Part shown: in pieces, positions 46,615 to 57,115 of the stretch
Position numbering within the stretch: position 1 is the first letter of the stretch
Layout of the letters: each line of letters opens with the position of its first letter
From: Oreohelix idahoensis
Lineage: Eukaryota > Mollusca > Gastropoda > Stylommatophora > Oreohelicidae
Assembly: GCA_024509875.1 (NCBI GenBank)
Contig: JAMPIV010004449.1
Span: 1 to 64,000, forward strand
Length of the DNA stretch: 64,000 nt
Reading direction: 5' to 3'
Program-made: the position numbers and the translations under genes
Notes under the pieces: generated by a model
Databases searched by the model: none
What the model was told of the DNA's origin: nothing
Seen by the model: the letters and a program-made list of their open reading frames with translations, nothing else

Positions 46615-47425
46615 GCGGGACCTAACACATAGATGTTAAACAAGTATGGAGATTGAGGATACAACCCTGTTTTTACTCCACTTTTCAGTTTGAAACCATC
46701 CTGCTGTTTGCTCCGCATACTTGGACTGGGTGCTTGTTGGTTTACGTGAATCTAGGTCGTGATTGATGAAATTCAAACGCGCTGAGAAAACCATGCCTTT
46801 CTATGATGTTCCATGCCAACTATAATGAGTTGTCACAATTAGTACGAACGGTCTTGATGTAATCTCATTGTTATACAGGTAGTGATCAACGCGTGAAGAT
46901 TGCATGTAATTCTTTGCACTTTGGACAAGGATGTTTTCTACATATTTAGTTTCTTCGTGCTGTACTCTCGTTCCTCAAGGCCTTGTCAAAAAACCCAACC
47001 TGTAGGGTCATGATAATAAATTGCATGAAAAAATACTTCTTTAAAAAATGGCCTCGTTGAACATGATAAGTACGAACATAGAGGATACATGCTGTCATTT
47101 GAGGATTTCATTAATACAATAGTGGTTTATAAGTGGTACACAGTCCTTGAACTTGAGCTGACATCTAATTACTACGTTTATACAACGGGTCGAGTATAAT
47201 AAAAATTAATTAAATATTACACCTTTTCTAATTGTCCATGCATTTGTGCCTAGATCTGCATCGTTACAGTTATCTTTCACAGTTATTAGGCTTGGAATCC
47301 GATAAACGCGGACCCTGGCTCCCTCCTGCTTGAATTAGTTCAGTTGGTATGTCATCGCATCCTGGTGATTTCCCTTTCTTCAGGCTTTTGATTGCCGCAC
47401 GATCTTTATCTAACATAGTGTAACC
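46615..47425 (-). pseudogene. LINE reverse-transcriptase scraps
   Basis: Two minus-strand RT motifs from a second LINE group: AIKSLKKGKSPGCDDIPTELI (about 47320-47400, the fingers motif K-G-K-S-P-G-x-D) and, further along, GVKTGLYPQSPYLFNIY (about 46625-46690, corresponding to the RT motif G-V-R-Q-G-C...S-P-x-L-F-N). The stretch between lacks recognisable sequence. Order and strand agree with one decayed copy. Confidence 0.7.
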
Positions 47426-48089
47426 GGTAGCTTGGGACTTTAAGGATGAAAGAGAGTGCAGAAAGATGGTTTACGAAAGTTGAATAGAATTGTTGATAGA
47501 CTATATGTCTTTGTTAAGGGGAAGTGAAAATCACAGCCATTACCTCTCTCTTCGAGGTCACTACGTCATCTACCATTTAGCAACAAAGTGCAAAAAATAC
47601 TAGCGCACCAATATGTGCGCTTCCGTGCGTTATGAATTTAAATTACCAATATATTCTTACCACATATGTTGATGCGTACCCTCTTAACAGAAGTAGGAAC
47701 CCATGACTTAACTTTAGTTTGCTGTTAGCGGACCCAAAAAGGACGCAACACTGAGTCAATATCATGAGGTCTATCCAGTAACGCGTAAGCTGTGTTCTCG
47801 AGGCCCTACTTAATTTTATCCTAGCTTGGTGATGCGCCCTGAGTCAAGACAGAGGAAGCTGCTCCCCTTGCCATCCTCTGAAACCTTACTAGAATTACTT
47901 GCCACAACTGGTCCTGGAGTGTTGCTGGTGACACAGGAGTGACAAAAAAAAAAAAAAACCCCTGGCAACAAGACAACAAAAAATCATAAATCAGCATCTC
48001 AGATGAGTAGTTTACAATGCCATGTTCAAATTGCACACAAGAATACCTTAGGGTTGAACCAATCAATTGACAGTTGTTTTGCATATGGG

Positions 48090-49134
48090 TCACGAGAGTT
48101 TTTTGGCGTACGGGCTTTCCCGTTTGTATGGTGTGTGGCCTCCTCTTGCATCGATCAGTGACTGGCATCTCCTGGGCATGGATGCGATCAGACGTCTGAT
48201 GTGGGCCTGTGTGATGGCTGCCCACTCTTCCTGGAGTGCCTGGAACAGATCACGACGATTGGCTGGAGCAACGTCTCGGCGACAAACACGTCTATGCAGC
48301 TCATCCCCCAGGTGCTCAATTCAGACTCATGTCTGGAGAAAGGGATGGCCAGGGAAGGGTGAGAATGTTGTTGGCAGTCAGGAACTGCGTGGCCAACCGT
48401 GCACAATGGGGTCTGGCGTTGTCCTGTTGAAACTCAGACCTTTGGGCAGCCAAAAGTGGAAGGACATGGGGTCAAAGAATTTCATTGACGTATCGGTGCG
48501 CATTTAAGCCTCCTTCAATGTGCACCAATTGACTCCTTCTGTTGTAACTGATCATTCCCCACACCATTGCACCTCCACCACCGTGCGGCGGAGCTTTTTC
48601 AACGCAATTTTGGGCAAAACGTTCATTTCGCCTACGGTAGATCCTACGCCGTCTATCATGACGCTGCAACAAAAAGAAAGATTCGTCACTAAACCAGACA
48701 CGTCTCCATTGATTGTCAGCTGCCCAGGGACGATGCTGGTTGGCCCAAAGAAGTCGATTTTGGCGATGGCGGCGCGTAAGGACAGGTCCTCGGTGAGGTC
48801 GTTGTGCCCGAAGTCCAGCGTCATGCAGTCTATTCCGGACAGTTTGATCAGACACATGACGTCCTGCAGGCAATGACTGGGCAGTTGAGGAAGCTGTTGT
48901 AAACCTGTCTTTGAGGTGACGAAGCCGAATAAAGCGATCCTCCGCTGCTGTTGTCACTCTGGGTCGTCCACTGCGATGCCGGTCTTCAACTGAGCCAGTG
49001 GCTTGGAACCGGTGCCAAAGTCAACTGATGGTACTCTGATGCACGTTTAGATGCCTGGCAACCTGACTTTGACTTTCGCCTGCATGCAGCCGGCCAATAG
49101 CAATGTTCCTTATATTTATCGATAGAGACGCCAT
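48090..49134 (-). pseudogene. Tc1-like transposase, three breaks
   Basis: From ATG 49134 on the minus strand: a helix-turn-helix region (NIRNIAIGRLHAGESQSQVARHLNV) with an in-frame TGA near 49025, then GRPRVTTAAEDRFI, and the catalytic core with first Asp in VWFSDESFFLL and MVWGMISYN. A TGA follows NEIL at about 48472. The second Asp is in FQQDNARPHCAR, and a frameshift follows SPDMS before the third acidic residue, Glu in IEHLGDEL; this is the DD34E pattern. The C-terminus ends at TGA 48090. Length fits a complete Tc1-type protein of about 345 residues, so this was full length before decay. I could not identify the terminal inverted repeats. Confidence 0.93.
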
Positions 49135-50285
49135 AAATGTCTGCTTGAAAATGAACTGAATTTTTGTGTGTGTAGCGTTATCCTTTTATAGGGTTTCAGT
49201 TGCGTAGTCAGTGAATAGTGTTCACTTAAAATTTTGTTGCTTTCACGTGCGCGCAACATGAGCTGTGGTCAAAAATTGCGTCATAAACACTATTGACCAC
49301 TGCGTTGTAACGATTACAAAAACGAACGCAATTCAGGTCAACACGTGCATTTGACACTGCAAAGAACATTTGAGGCTGGTTTTTATATACCCTAGCACCA
49401 AATTTTACTTACAAACTCATAAAAACGCGCCCTCGGATAGCTATGCGTTTTCTTTTTTTTTTGAACAGTATATATGTACTTTACATAGTCCTTTGTAGGA
49501 TTTCTGATAAAGAATTTATCGTCCAGAAAATATCCTGTTTAGTTTCACCAGAACTCTCTTTTAAGTTGGTACCTAGTGGAATAATTCCCGAGGAGAGACA
49601 GTGCATTCAACCTGCTGTCTGAAAGATTATCCTCTAGATATATCTTTTAATCGTTTCATACAATCTGCCACTACCTCAAAATTACCCGTCACACTAACAA
49701 GTCTGGGTTGTTTTTTTTAATTTCGATTAACAAAAAAATAAAAATTTAAAATAAAATAACATCTAAGATGGGCAACAACAACAACAGCAAACAGATTTAA
49801 AAGAGACAACAAAAATAGCATGCCCGCTATAGCGTCTATGTTGAACAGACATGATTTCTGGATCAGCTGTAATGTTAATGTGACGCAGCGTTATACGTAA
49901 TAAAATTACGTTACGATAATTCTTTTTTATTCTTTTTAACGCTTGTTTCATATAAATTAGATGGATAGCAATTATACACAATAAACCAGACCAAAGGCGC
50001 CTCGTATCTAAGCTGAACGAGGCGCGCCTCCCATAAAACGAGCCAAATTTTACCTTTTTTAAAAAAAAAATGTTGGAAAAGAATCAAGAAATAACAATTA
50101 AAAAATAGGATATTGTCACATAATTTTGGGTCGATCTCTTGTCTTCTCCGGCTGTAGTCAGTTACATTTGTTGTGAGTACTGATTATGTGAAATTTTCCG
50201 TTGTCGGCACATTTCTTTCTCTGCTATAAAGCAGATATTAGCCATTTTCTAATCAGTTGTACACTCCCTTCGGTGATAATTCGTC
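49135..50285. other. No recognisable gene
   Basis: Probably includes the outer flank of the Tc1 element on the left and LINE 5' leader on the right. Short frames only. Confidence 0.4.
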
Positions 50286-50289
50286 ATAT

Positions 50290-50880
50290 TGCTTTAAGCT
50301 ACAATTCCGCATAAGCCGGTCCCAAGCCGGCTGAAAAAGGAGGAGGGTGGCCTGCATGGAGGCCGTAAGGAGGCAGCCTTTCCACCATGCAAAGGTACAA
50401 CAGGCCAATCACCTGTTTGCTTTAAAACATGATTACGCGAACTACAAGAGAGAAACCGGACTGATTCTAAAAGCGACGAACTGGAACGGACTACGACTTA
50501 TGGAACACAAGAAGTATAAATGGGAAAGAAGAGAAGCTGGTGGAAGAGATGAGGAAAGCAAAATTAGAAATCCTGGCTATAACGGAAACAAAGAAAAAGG
50601 GACAAGTAGTCATGGATCTCGATGGCAACACGCTGCTCTACAGTGGTGTACTCACGTCTGACAGAGCTAAAGGGGGCGTGGGTTGCATTGTGGCCAAAAA
50701 CCAGAAAGATAGTATCAAGGGATGGAACTTTGTCTCGGAGCGCATTATGGTTGTAAAACTAAAAGAAGGAGAAACCATAGTCAACCTGGTCATAGTGTAT
50801 GGGCCAAATGAGGATGCGAGAGCAGAGGTCAAGGAGGAATTCTTGATGTTTGATAACGCTTTCTCGCATTCTTCCGACCA
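50290..50880 (+). pseudogene. LINE leader and endonuclease N-terminus
   Basis: After a leader (50290-50500), the plus strand encodes GKEEKLVEEMRKAKLEILAITETKKKG with the APE-endonuclease Glu in ITETK, then GVGCIVAKN, SERIMVVKLK and VNLVIVYGPNEDARAEVKEEF. The reading stops matching at about 50860-50890, where minus-strand gypsy RT sequence begins. It belongs to the same broad LINE group as the minus-strand copy at 55.9-63.3 kb, which lacks this part. Confidence 0.85.
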
Positions 50881-50887
50881 TACAACC

Positions 50888-51998
50888 CTGTTTACTAGTA
50901 AGAGAGGTTAAAGCATCAGAAATAGAAGAAAATTGAGGGATGAATTTGCGATAAAAATTGACAAGTCCCATCAGGCTTCTGACCTGCTTCTTAGTCCTAG
51001 GTGCTTGTAGTTCCAAAATTTTTGTAACAGTGCTAATCTCGGGTTTTCCGTGTATATCTTTCAGAATGTGCATTGGGCCCTTCGGATTCGCCCCGTATAA
51101 CAGTTCAAATGGGGAGAACCCGGTGCTCTCCCGAGGCGCCTCTCTATAGGCACATAATACCTAGTATAAACCGCAAAAAATTCAACTCCGTAAAACCCAT
51201 ACAAATCTAACTAGGGCGTGCCGTTAAACCATGCTTACGTAAACAAAGCAACAGGGAAGACAACCCCGACATATGTTGTTCCCATGTTTCATGGAACAGG
51301 CAGATGTCATCGATGTACGTAATCACATCCGTACGATGACCTAGTAACTTTCTCATCCTTCTGACGAAAGTTGCGGGCGCATTAACTAGCCCGAAACACA
51401 TAAAATTAAACTGAAATAAACCCTTGGGGGTGGAAAATTCCGTCAAAGGTTTAGCCTACTCGGCAAGAGGAACCTGCCAGTATCCCCGAGATAAATCCAG
51501 TTTACTAAAAAACATGGCATGGGAAAGTTGAGTAAGGAGGTCCTCTTGGTTCGGTATTGGCTCAGCGTCAATCACAGTGACACTATGAATTTTACGGACG
51601 TCGATGCAGACACGCAAGGACCTATTTTTCTTTCGTACCACGACCATATGGAAGGAGTAAGCAGACTTCGATGGAGAAATGATCCCCAGCCGTAACATGT
51701 CATCTAGTTCTTTTTCAATAGCCGACTTGAAATGTAATGGCTGCGGATACGGCTTCACCCTGATCGGTTGGTCGTCCGTCAGGATGATATTGTGGCAGAT
51801 CAAGTCGGTACGTCCTGGCAAATCAGTGAGAACATCCTTAAACTCTCCAATGACCGATCGTGCCTCAGATTTCCGTGTTATCGTTAGGCCGTCATAGATC
51901 TGCACACTCTCGCAAGACTCAGAAGGAGCAAAGAGAACGAGAGACAGCTGAAGAATAATATCATCTCCTTTGTCATTAATGACCACAGAACATGCCAT
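50888..51998 (-). pseudogene. Gypsy reverse transcriptase, rearranged
   Basis: Minus strand 51998 to 51456: DVLTDLPGRTDLI, a KPYPQPLHFK segment, IISPSKSAYSFHMVVVRKK, LRVCIDVRKI and FFSKLDLSRGYWQVPL, the N-terminal RT motifs, including the first catalytic Asp in SKLDLSRGYW. A stop or shift follows, then 51446 to 51207: MTEFSTPKGLFQFNFMCFGLVNAPATF and the catalytic box YIDDICLF. A connection piece (TKKQVRSLMGLVNFYRKFIPQF, 51055 to 50934) follows after a 117-bp intruding duplicate of integrase DNA. RNase H and the 3' LTR are missing. The RT lies downstream of the integrase, the Gmr1-type order. Confidence 0.92.
51052..51168. repeat. Duplicate of an integrase segment inside the RT
   Basis: About 117 bp containing TATATCTTTCAGAATGTGCA and CGCCTCTCTATAGGCACATA match the integrase region at about 52387-52495 with a few differences, same orientation. 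It separates the RT catalytic part from the RT connection part, so the locus was rearranged by template switching or gene conversion. Confidence 0.9.
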
Positions 51999-52079
51999 CG
52001 TCGGAGTCTTCCAGGCACGCTAGTGTCCACCTCTTTTAGAGCCTCTGGCCGTCCAAATAATGTTTTAACATATTAATGT

Positions 52080-53551
52080 GGAATACCTTCTCCTTGTTCC
52101 AAACCTGGATTAAATAATCAACATCCGTTACTTTCTTAAGCACTTTAAACGGTTCCTGTCATGTAATGCTCAAACGGTCTTCTTTTGATGGCAGAAGAAG
52201 CCATACCTCTTCACCGGGAACCAAGGACAGTAGTTTGGATCCGCGGTTAGCATACTGCCGGTACCACGCCCCCGCCACGGATAAATTATCCCGTGCCATG
52301 GCACACGCTTTGACAAAACGGTCACGCAGGTTTATGACGTATTCGTAACTGGAAAAGGAGGACTCATCAGAACAACCACCAACCAGTATATCTTTCAGAA
52401 TGTGCATTGGGCCCCTCGGATTCGCCCCGTACAATAGTTCAAATGGGGAGAACCCGGTGCTCTCCCGAAGCGCCTCTCTATAGGCACATAATACTGCTGG
52501 AAGGAATTTATCCCATTCTTGGGGAACTTCAGCAGTGATCTTGGCCAACATATCTTTCATTGCGCCATTAAATCGTTCACAGACACTGTTTGACTGGGGA
52601 TGATAACGGCTGGTGAAAGATTGGGAAACGCCCAACAATTTAGTGATCTCGGCCATTTCCGTGGAAATGAATTGACAATATCATCTCGGGAAAACCAAAC
52701 CTACTGAACAACATCTGCAACGCATTCGCCACAGCCTGAGAGGTTATAGTCCTCATTGACACAGCCTCGGGCCATCTTGTACACAGATCCACCATGTCAG
52801 AATAAAACGAAAGCCTCTCTCTGATGCAACAGAAAGCGGACCAACGATATCGATGGCAACTTTCTGGAAGGGCCAAACCGACAAATCAATAACCTGCAAC
52901 GAAGCCTTCGGTAATTTACCCCTATGTGTCACTGGCTGGCATACCCTGCAAGACCTGCAGTATAATGTCTTTGCTGTATGCCGGCCAATAGAATTGTGAC
53001 AGGGACCCAAAGATGCAGCAATAGAGAATGCAGTCAGCGACCCATAGCTTGATTGCTTGCATCAGGATCAGCGAACCAGAGCTGGTCAAGACCCTACTCC
53101 ACCTCCACGTGGTGGTCCTGGAAACAGATTGCATCACTGCAGTCTGGCTGAGCGAGTAGGGATCGCAGTGGGAAGGCAAACCCGTTCCCAAAAAAATGCC
53201 GTGCAGAAGTCGGATGTGTCGACCGAAAGGTGCAGATATCACAGCTTAGGCGTAAACAGACACAACGCAACCACCGTCCTTTTCAGGACGAACGAGGAAG
53301 AAGAAGAATTGTGACAGAACTCTATGGCAAGTTCTTGCAACCCCCATATGTCCAGCAAACGCGGAATCGTGTGCCACCTGCAACACCTTTGATCTAAAGG
53401 CGACAGGCACAAACATCTGGCGCTTGAATTCGAATTGGCTGGAAAAGCATCTGGTAAGAACATCATTTTTCAACTCAAACCAGTAACGTGCCGACTTCGT
53501 GCACTTCACATCACCTTTTTGAGCCAAAGTGTAACATTTCTGCAATGTCAT
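52080..53551 (-). pseudogene. Gypsy integrase, interrupted
   Basis: Minus strand: ARYWFELKNDVLTRCF leads to the zinc-binding HHCC domain (HDSAFAGHMGVARTCHRVLSQF, then CRSCRVCQPVTHRGK), which is split by the 302-bp insertion at 53003-53304. The core follows with AIDIVGP (first Asp), remnants of the second Asp region, and HPQSNSVCERFNGAMKDML with the catalytic Glu. The C-terminal part has the lead-in AYREALRESTGFSPFELLYG and a GPY/F-like end VWNKEKVFHINMLKHYL (about 52080-52130). Stops and shifts separate the pieces. It is followed, not preceded, by the RT. Confidence 0.92.
53003..53304 (+). mobile_element. Short retroposed insertion with AAG-type tail
   Basis: A 13-bp target duplication AGAATTGTGACAG (52990-53002 and 53305-53317) flanks about 302 bp ending in a GGAAGAAG... 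tail. Removing it restores colinearity of the integrase zinc domain. The insert resembles the 5'-truncated tail of a LINE (the LINE at 55.9 kb also ends in AAG repeats) or a short SINE. Not coding. Confidence 0.82.
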
Positions 53552-53634
53552 ATCAGCTCGCTGCTGCTGGACAAAATCTGCTGCTGGTACATCGGGACCC
53601 GTGGAGGCAATACAAGGGACCGCGTCCGAAGTCG

Positions 53635-54006
53635 TTAGTTCCCACTGTCATGAATAATATTGTTGTCTGCTCTGGTCTGCGCTCTTGTGACCACCGCATT
53701 GGCCCCAACTGACCGTTCTACCAGCCATTTTCTGTTGTCGGTCTGGGTACAGTCACGAACACCAAGCACGTTCCCTATAATCAAATCGACCACTGAAGCC
53801 TCAAGAACACACGCCTGCACCCGACCAGAAATAAAGGGTGTATCCACCTCTATAATGGCCAGGGGGTAATATTCAACATTTCCCCCAAAAATCACGCATC
53901 CGACAGTCTTACCAATAAGGCACGATTTGTCAATACATGATCGGCGCACTCCTATCGTAGTGCATCCTGTGTCCCTCAACACATATACCAACCTGTTCTG
54001 AACCAT
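53635..54006 (-). pseudogene. Gypsy aspartic protease and linker
   Basis: Minus-strand frame of 123 codons. VYVLRDTGCTTIGVRRSC holds the catalytic D-T-G of a retropepsin; VDLIIGNVLG is the matching C-terminal hydrophobic-Gly motif of the fold (usually I-I/L-G). The end, NAVVTRAQTRADN, is the typical linker after the protease. It cleaves Gag-Pol during particle maturation in intact elements. In frame between gag zinc knuckle and integrase domain. Confidence 0.88.
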
Positions 54007-54099
54007 GCCCTGGTGTAATTCTAAGCTTCCGCTCCCATCGAGAGAAGAGAGGCAAGGCAGAGTATGACCACAAATCAGTAATGGTCTGCCATCAGGTTG

Positions 54100-55600
54100 A
54101 AATAAAGGCCTACATCCCTCGCAATCCTCGTCAATAAAGGTTTTCAGAACGCACGCAGCATTAGCCTTTTCTGAATTGTTTGGACATACTTTTGCAACAT
54201 GTCCCCTTCCGTCACACGCGCCACATCGAAGCTGACTACCGTAATCTTTTTTAAGACTACCCTTTGGTGAATTGAGGAATTCTTGCTCCCGTTTGTCATC
54301 CCTTTCAACCTGTTTACTCGGACTACTTCTTCAATACCAGCGATGATCGGGATCGCTGGGAGTGTCTATTCGGACCTGCCTCCGAGTAGACCTTTCATGT
54401 CTATCTCCCGCGTATCTAAATGAGATCTATCTTGACGGTAGTACGATTGTTTTTTCGGAGATCTGTTCCCCTTAAATCTATCATTTCTCCCATGAGATCC
54501 ATGCCCATTACAGTATTGCCGATCAACCCTCCTCCTGGCATACCTGTCCGCAGTCTTGCACCGATGTTGCCGGAAAGGTTTCCAAATAACCTTGTCAACA
54601 CATGTAGCGAAAGGCTCAGGGACAAAAGACTTGTGAATTGTCTTACCAGGGTGAGCAGTAACGTACTGCCGCCCCAACTCTGCCATAATAGTAATGTCTC
54701 TAGGTTTGCGTTCTTTAAAAAATGCAACCATGTTAGAACAACACGAGGACAATACCTTGTCTCGCAACAGGAGATCAAACAGTCCATCAAAATCCCTGTT
54801 TATTCCCTCCAGCTCTGTCCATCTATTAAGGAGAAGTTTAATCTTCGTGGAAAAAAAGAGCCGAAATCTTGGTCGTTGAAATGAGAGCGATAACCTTTGG
54901 CTGTCAACTTAAACTTTCTCAGCAATGTTGCCTTTACGGTATTATAATTAGTTATGTTAGCCACAAGCAAACTATATACGGTGTTTAAAGCGGAGCCTGA
55001 AATCAATGCAGATAACAGTGAAGGCCATTCCTCCTTCCTTGCCCTCCAGGCAAGAGCGCTGATTCAAATCTTTCCAAAAAAGAAGTCCATGCTATCTACA
55101 TTTTACAGAAAATTAGGTAATCGAAGCCTATAAGGGCGAGCTGGCTCCCTAGAAGTCGAACTAGGATTGCCAGAATCAAGCTCCAACTTTTTCAGTGCAA
55201 TTTCCTTGTCTGCCTCAATCGTCATTCTTTCTAAATCCATCCGTCTTAGACCTGCTTCAATTTTTTTTCTGCTCCGTATCTGCTTCAATCTGTTTCAGTA
55301 CCTTATCTGCTTCAATCTGTTTCAGTTCCTTATCTGCTTCAATTTGTTTCAGTTACTTTATTGCTTCAATCTGTTTCAATACCCTATCTTTATCTGCTTC
55401 AATCTGTTGCAGTACCTTATCTGCTTCAATCTGTTTCAGTTCCCTATCTGCCTCGATCTTCAATTTTTCTAATTGACGCTCCTCAGAGCGTTCTCGTCTA
55501 TCATCTTCTTGTTTTTTCTTTAAAACATACTCTTTGAGTTCGGCCTTTACCCACTCAAGCAGAGAATCCCCAGACTTTCCTGTCTTCTATCCAATTTCAA
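54100..55600 (-). pseudogene. Gypsy gag with coiled coil, SCAN-like capsid and zinc knuckle
   Basis: Minus strand, from 55600 down: an N-terminal region rich in Lys/Glu with a run of nine-residue repeats of the type EADKELKQI (27-bp DNA repeats at about 55260-55470); YRLRLPNFL opening the capsid; then NTVYSLLVANITNYNTVKATLLRKFKLT (54800-55006), resembling the SCAN-type capsid C-terminal domain; FKERKPRDITIMAELGRQYV (about 54690); an Arg-rich segment; and one CCHC knuckle, CGACDGRGHVAKVC (about 54185-54225). At least three frameshifts. Gag forms the particle and packages RNA. No LTR or primer-binding site is visible between 55600 and the LINE tail at 55884. Confidence 0.88.
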
Positions 55601-55883
55601 TAAAATCCTTAAGGTTAGTTATGATCTAAGTGCAATACAAATGCGGTGGCAAGTCACGAAATAAGTAAAATTATGAAGGTTACCAATTCCTCAAATTGTA
55701 CCCATACCCCTACTAACATAATAATAAATATATTATTGCACACGCCCAATATATATTTTGCACACAATGCATATGATGTACCTGCAGTTCCGAATACACC
55801 TGATTAAAAAAAACAAGCAAGTGAAAATACAGTATGACAATTCAGTTCCAAATAAGGGATCAGGTGAAACGAATCCTTGCTTG
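55601..55883. other. Probable remnant of the gypsy leader
   Basis: About 280 AT-rich bases between gag and the LINE tail with no frame or LTR end that I can recognise. Confidence 0.4.
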
Positions 55884-57115
55884 TCTTCTTCTTCTTCTTT
55901 GATCCTTAGCCGCCGACCGTCAAAGCAGTCAGTGGCCATTACGCCTAGTGGCGTCTTATAGGGCAACAACAAATTGATTCCACTTTGCTCGGTCGGCGGC
56001 CATCCTTCGTACAGTGCCCCAACTCTGGTTCATTCTTTGCATCTCAGCCTCCACAGTCCTCCGCCAAGTTTTTTTGGTCGGCCTCTCTTTGGTTTTCCTT
56101 CAGGGGTCCATAGCATAGCTGTTCTTGTGATGGCATCGGGGCCTCTTCTGAGGACATGGCCAACCCAGCTCCAGCGTCTACCAGCTATGATGGTGTGCAT
56201 GTCCTCTTGCTTGCTCCGAGTAAGCAGATCTTGGTAGGTGATGGTATTCGGCCAAAAGATTAGGAGAATATTTCTTAGGCATATTGTGTGAAAAGAGGAC
56301 AATTTTGACATTTCCTTCTCTGTAACTCTCCGCGCCGTAGAGAAGCACAGAAAGCACACAGCTCTGATATAATCCTAATTTTGTGCTTGTGCTGTACTGA
56401 GAGGACTTCCAGATGTTGTCTAGACTAAAAAAGGCTGTTCTTGCTTTGTTCATTCTGTTGTTGATGTCTTTGCTTGCTCCGCCGTCTGGTATTACTATGC
56501 ATCCTAGGTATGTGAAGGCATCTGTCTGTTCTAGTTGCTGATTCCTTACTGATATGGGCTCAGGGTTGCTCACATTGAGCGTCATGACATCTGTCTTCTT
56601 TAGATTGATGTTCAAGCCCACCTGCTGGCTATAAGTATTAAGTATATCCGTTTTTTTCCTGGATGTATTGATGTGAATGTGCTAGCAGTGCAATGTCATC
56701 TGCATATTCAAGATCTTCCAATGTAGAAAATGTAGTCCATCTTATTCCTCTTGGATTGCCCTCCGTTGTCTGGCGCATCACCCAGTCTATGACTGTTAAA
56801 AATAGAGTGGTTGATAAGGGGCATCCCTGTCGTACTCCTGTCTTCACCTCAAAGGTTAGGTTGCTCTGCCCAATGCTACACGTAAAGTTGGCATAAAGGC
56901 TTTTTGTGATTGACACTATGCAGCTTGGAATTCCATAGACCCTCATTATTTTTCATAAACTGTCCCTATGTATACTGTCAAAAGAACGAAATTAATGTAC
57001 AGCTGTCTTTGCCATTCTGAGCACTGCTCTATAATGTTCCTGAGGGTAAATATATGATCTACACATCTTCTGTTCTGTCTAAATCCTGCTTGTTCTTTCC
57101 TCAGTTTGCGGTCTA
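55884..57115 (-). pseudogene. LINE segment C: RT palm, thumb and C-terminus
   Basis: Minus strand from 57115: RKLRKEQAGFRQNRRCVDHIFTL, an in-frame gap, MRVYGIPSCIV, VKTGVRQGCPLS, and the catalytic box EDLEYADDIALLAH (about 56690), then GLNINLKKTDVMTLNV and FTYLGCIVIPDGGASKDI, YQSCVLSVLLYGAE, the RRWSWVGHVLRR and PEGKPKRGRPKK tail, and an (AAG)n 3' end at about 55884-55896. This is the 3' half of an endonuclease-type LINE; three to four stops or shifts. The 5' half continues at 59.5 and 62.2-63.3 kb beyond two insertions. Confidence 0.93.

Noticed and set aside
50347..50661. Frame overlapping the LINE endonuclease start
   Set aside because: A different frame of the same LINE; the endonuclease motifs are in the neighbouring frame.
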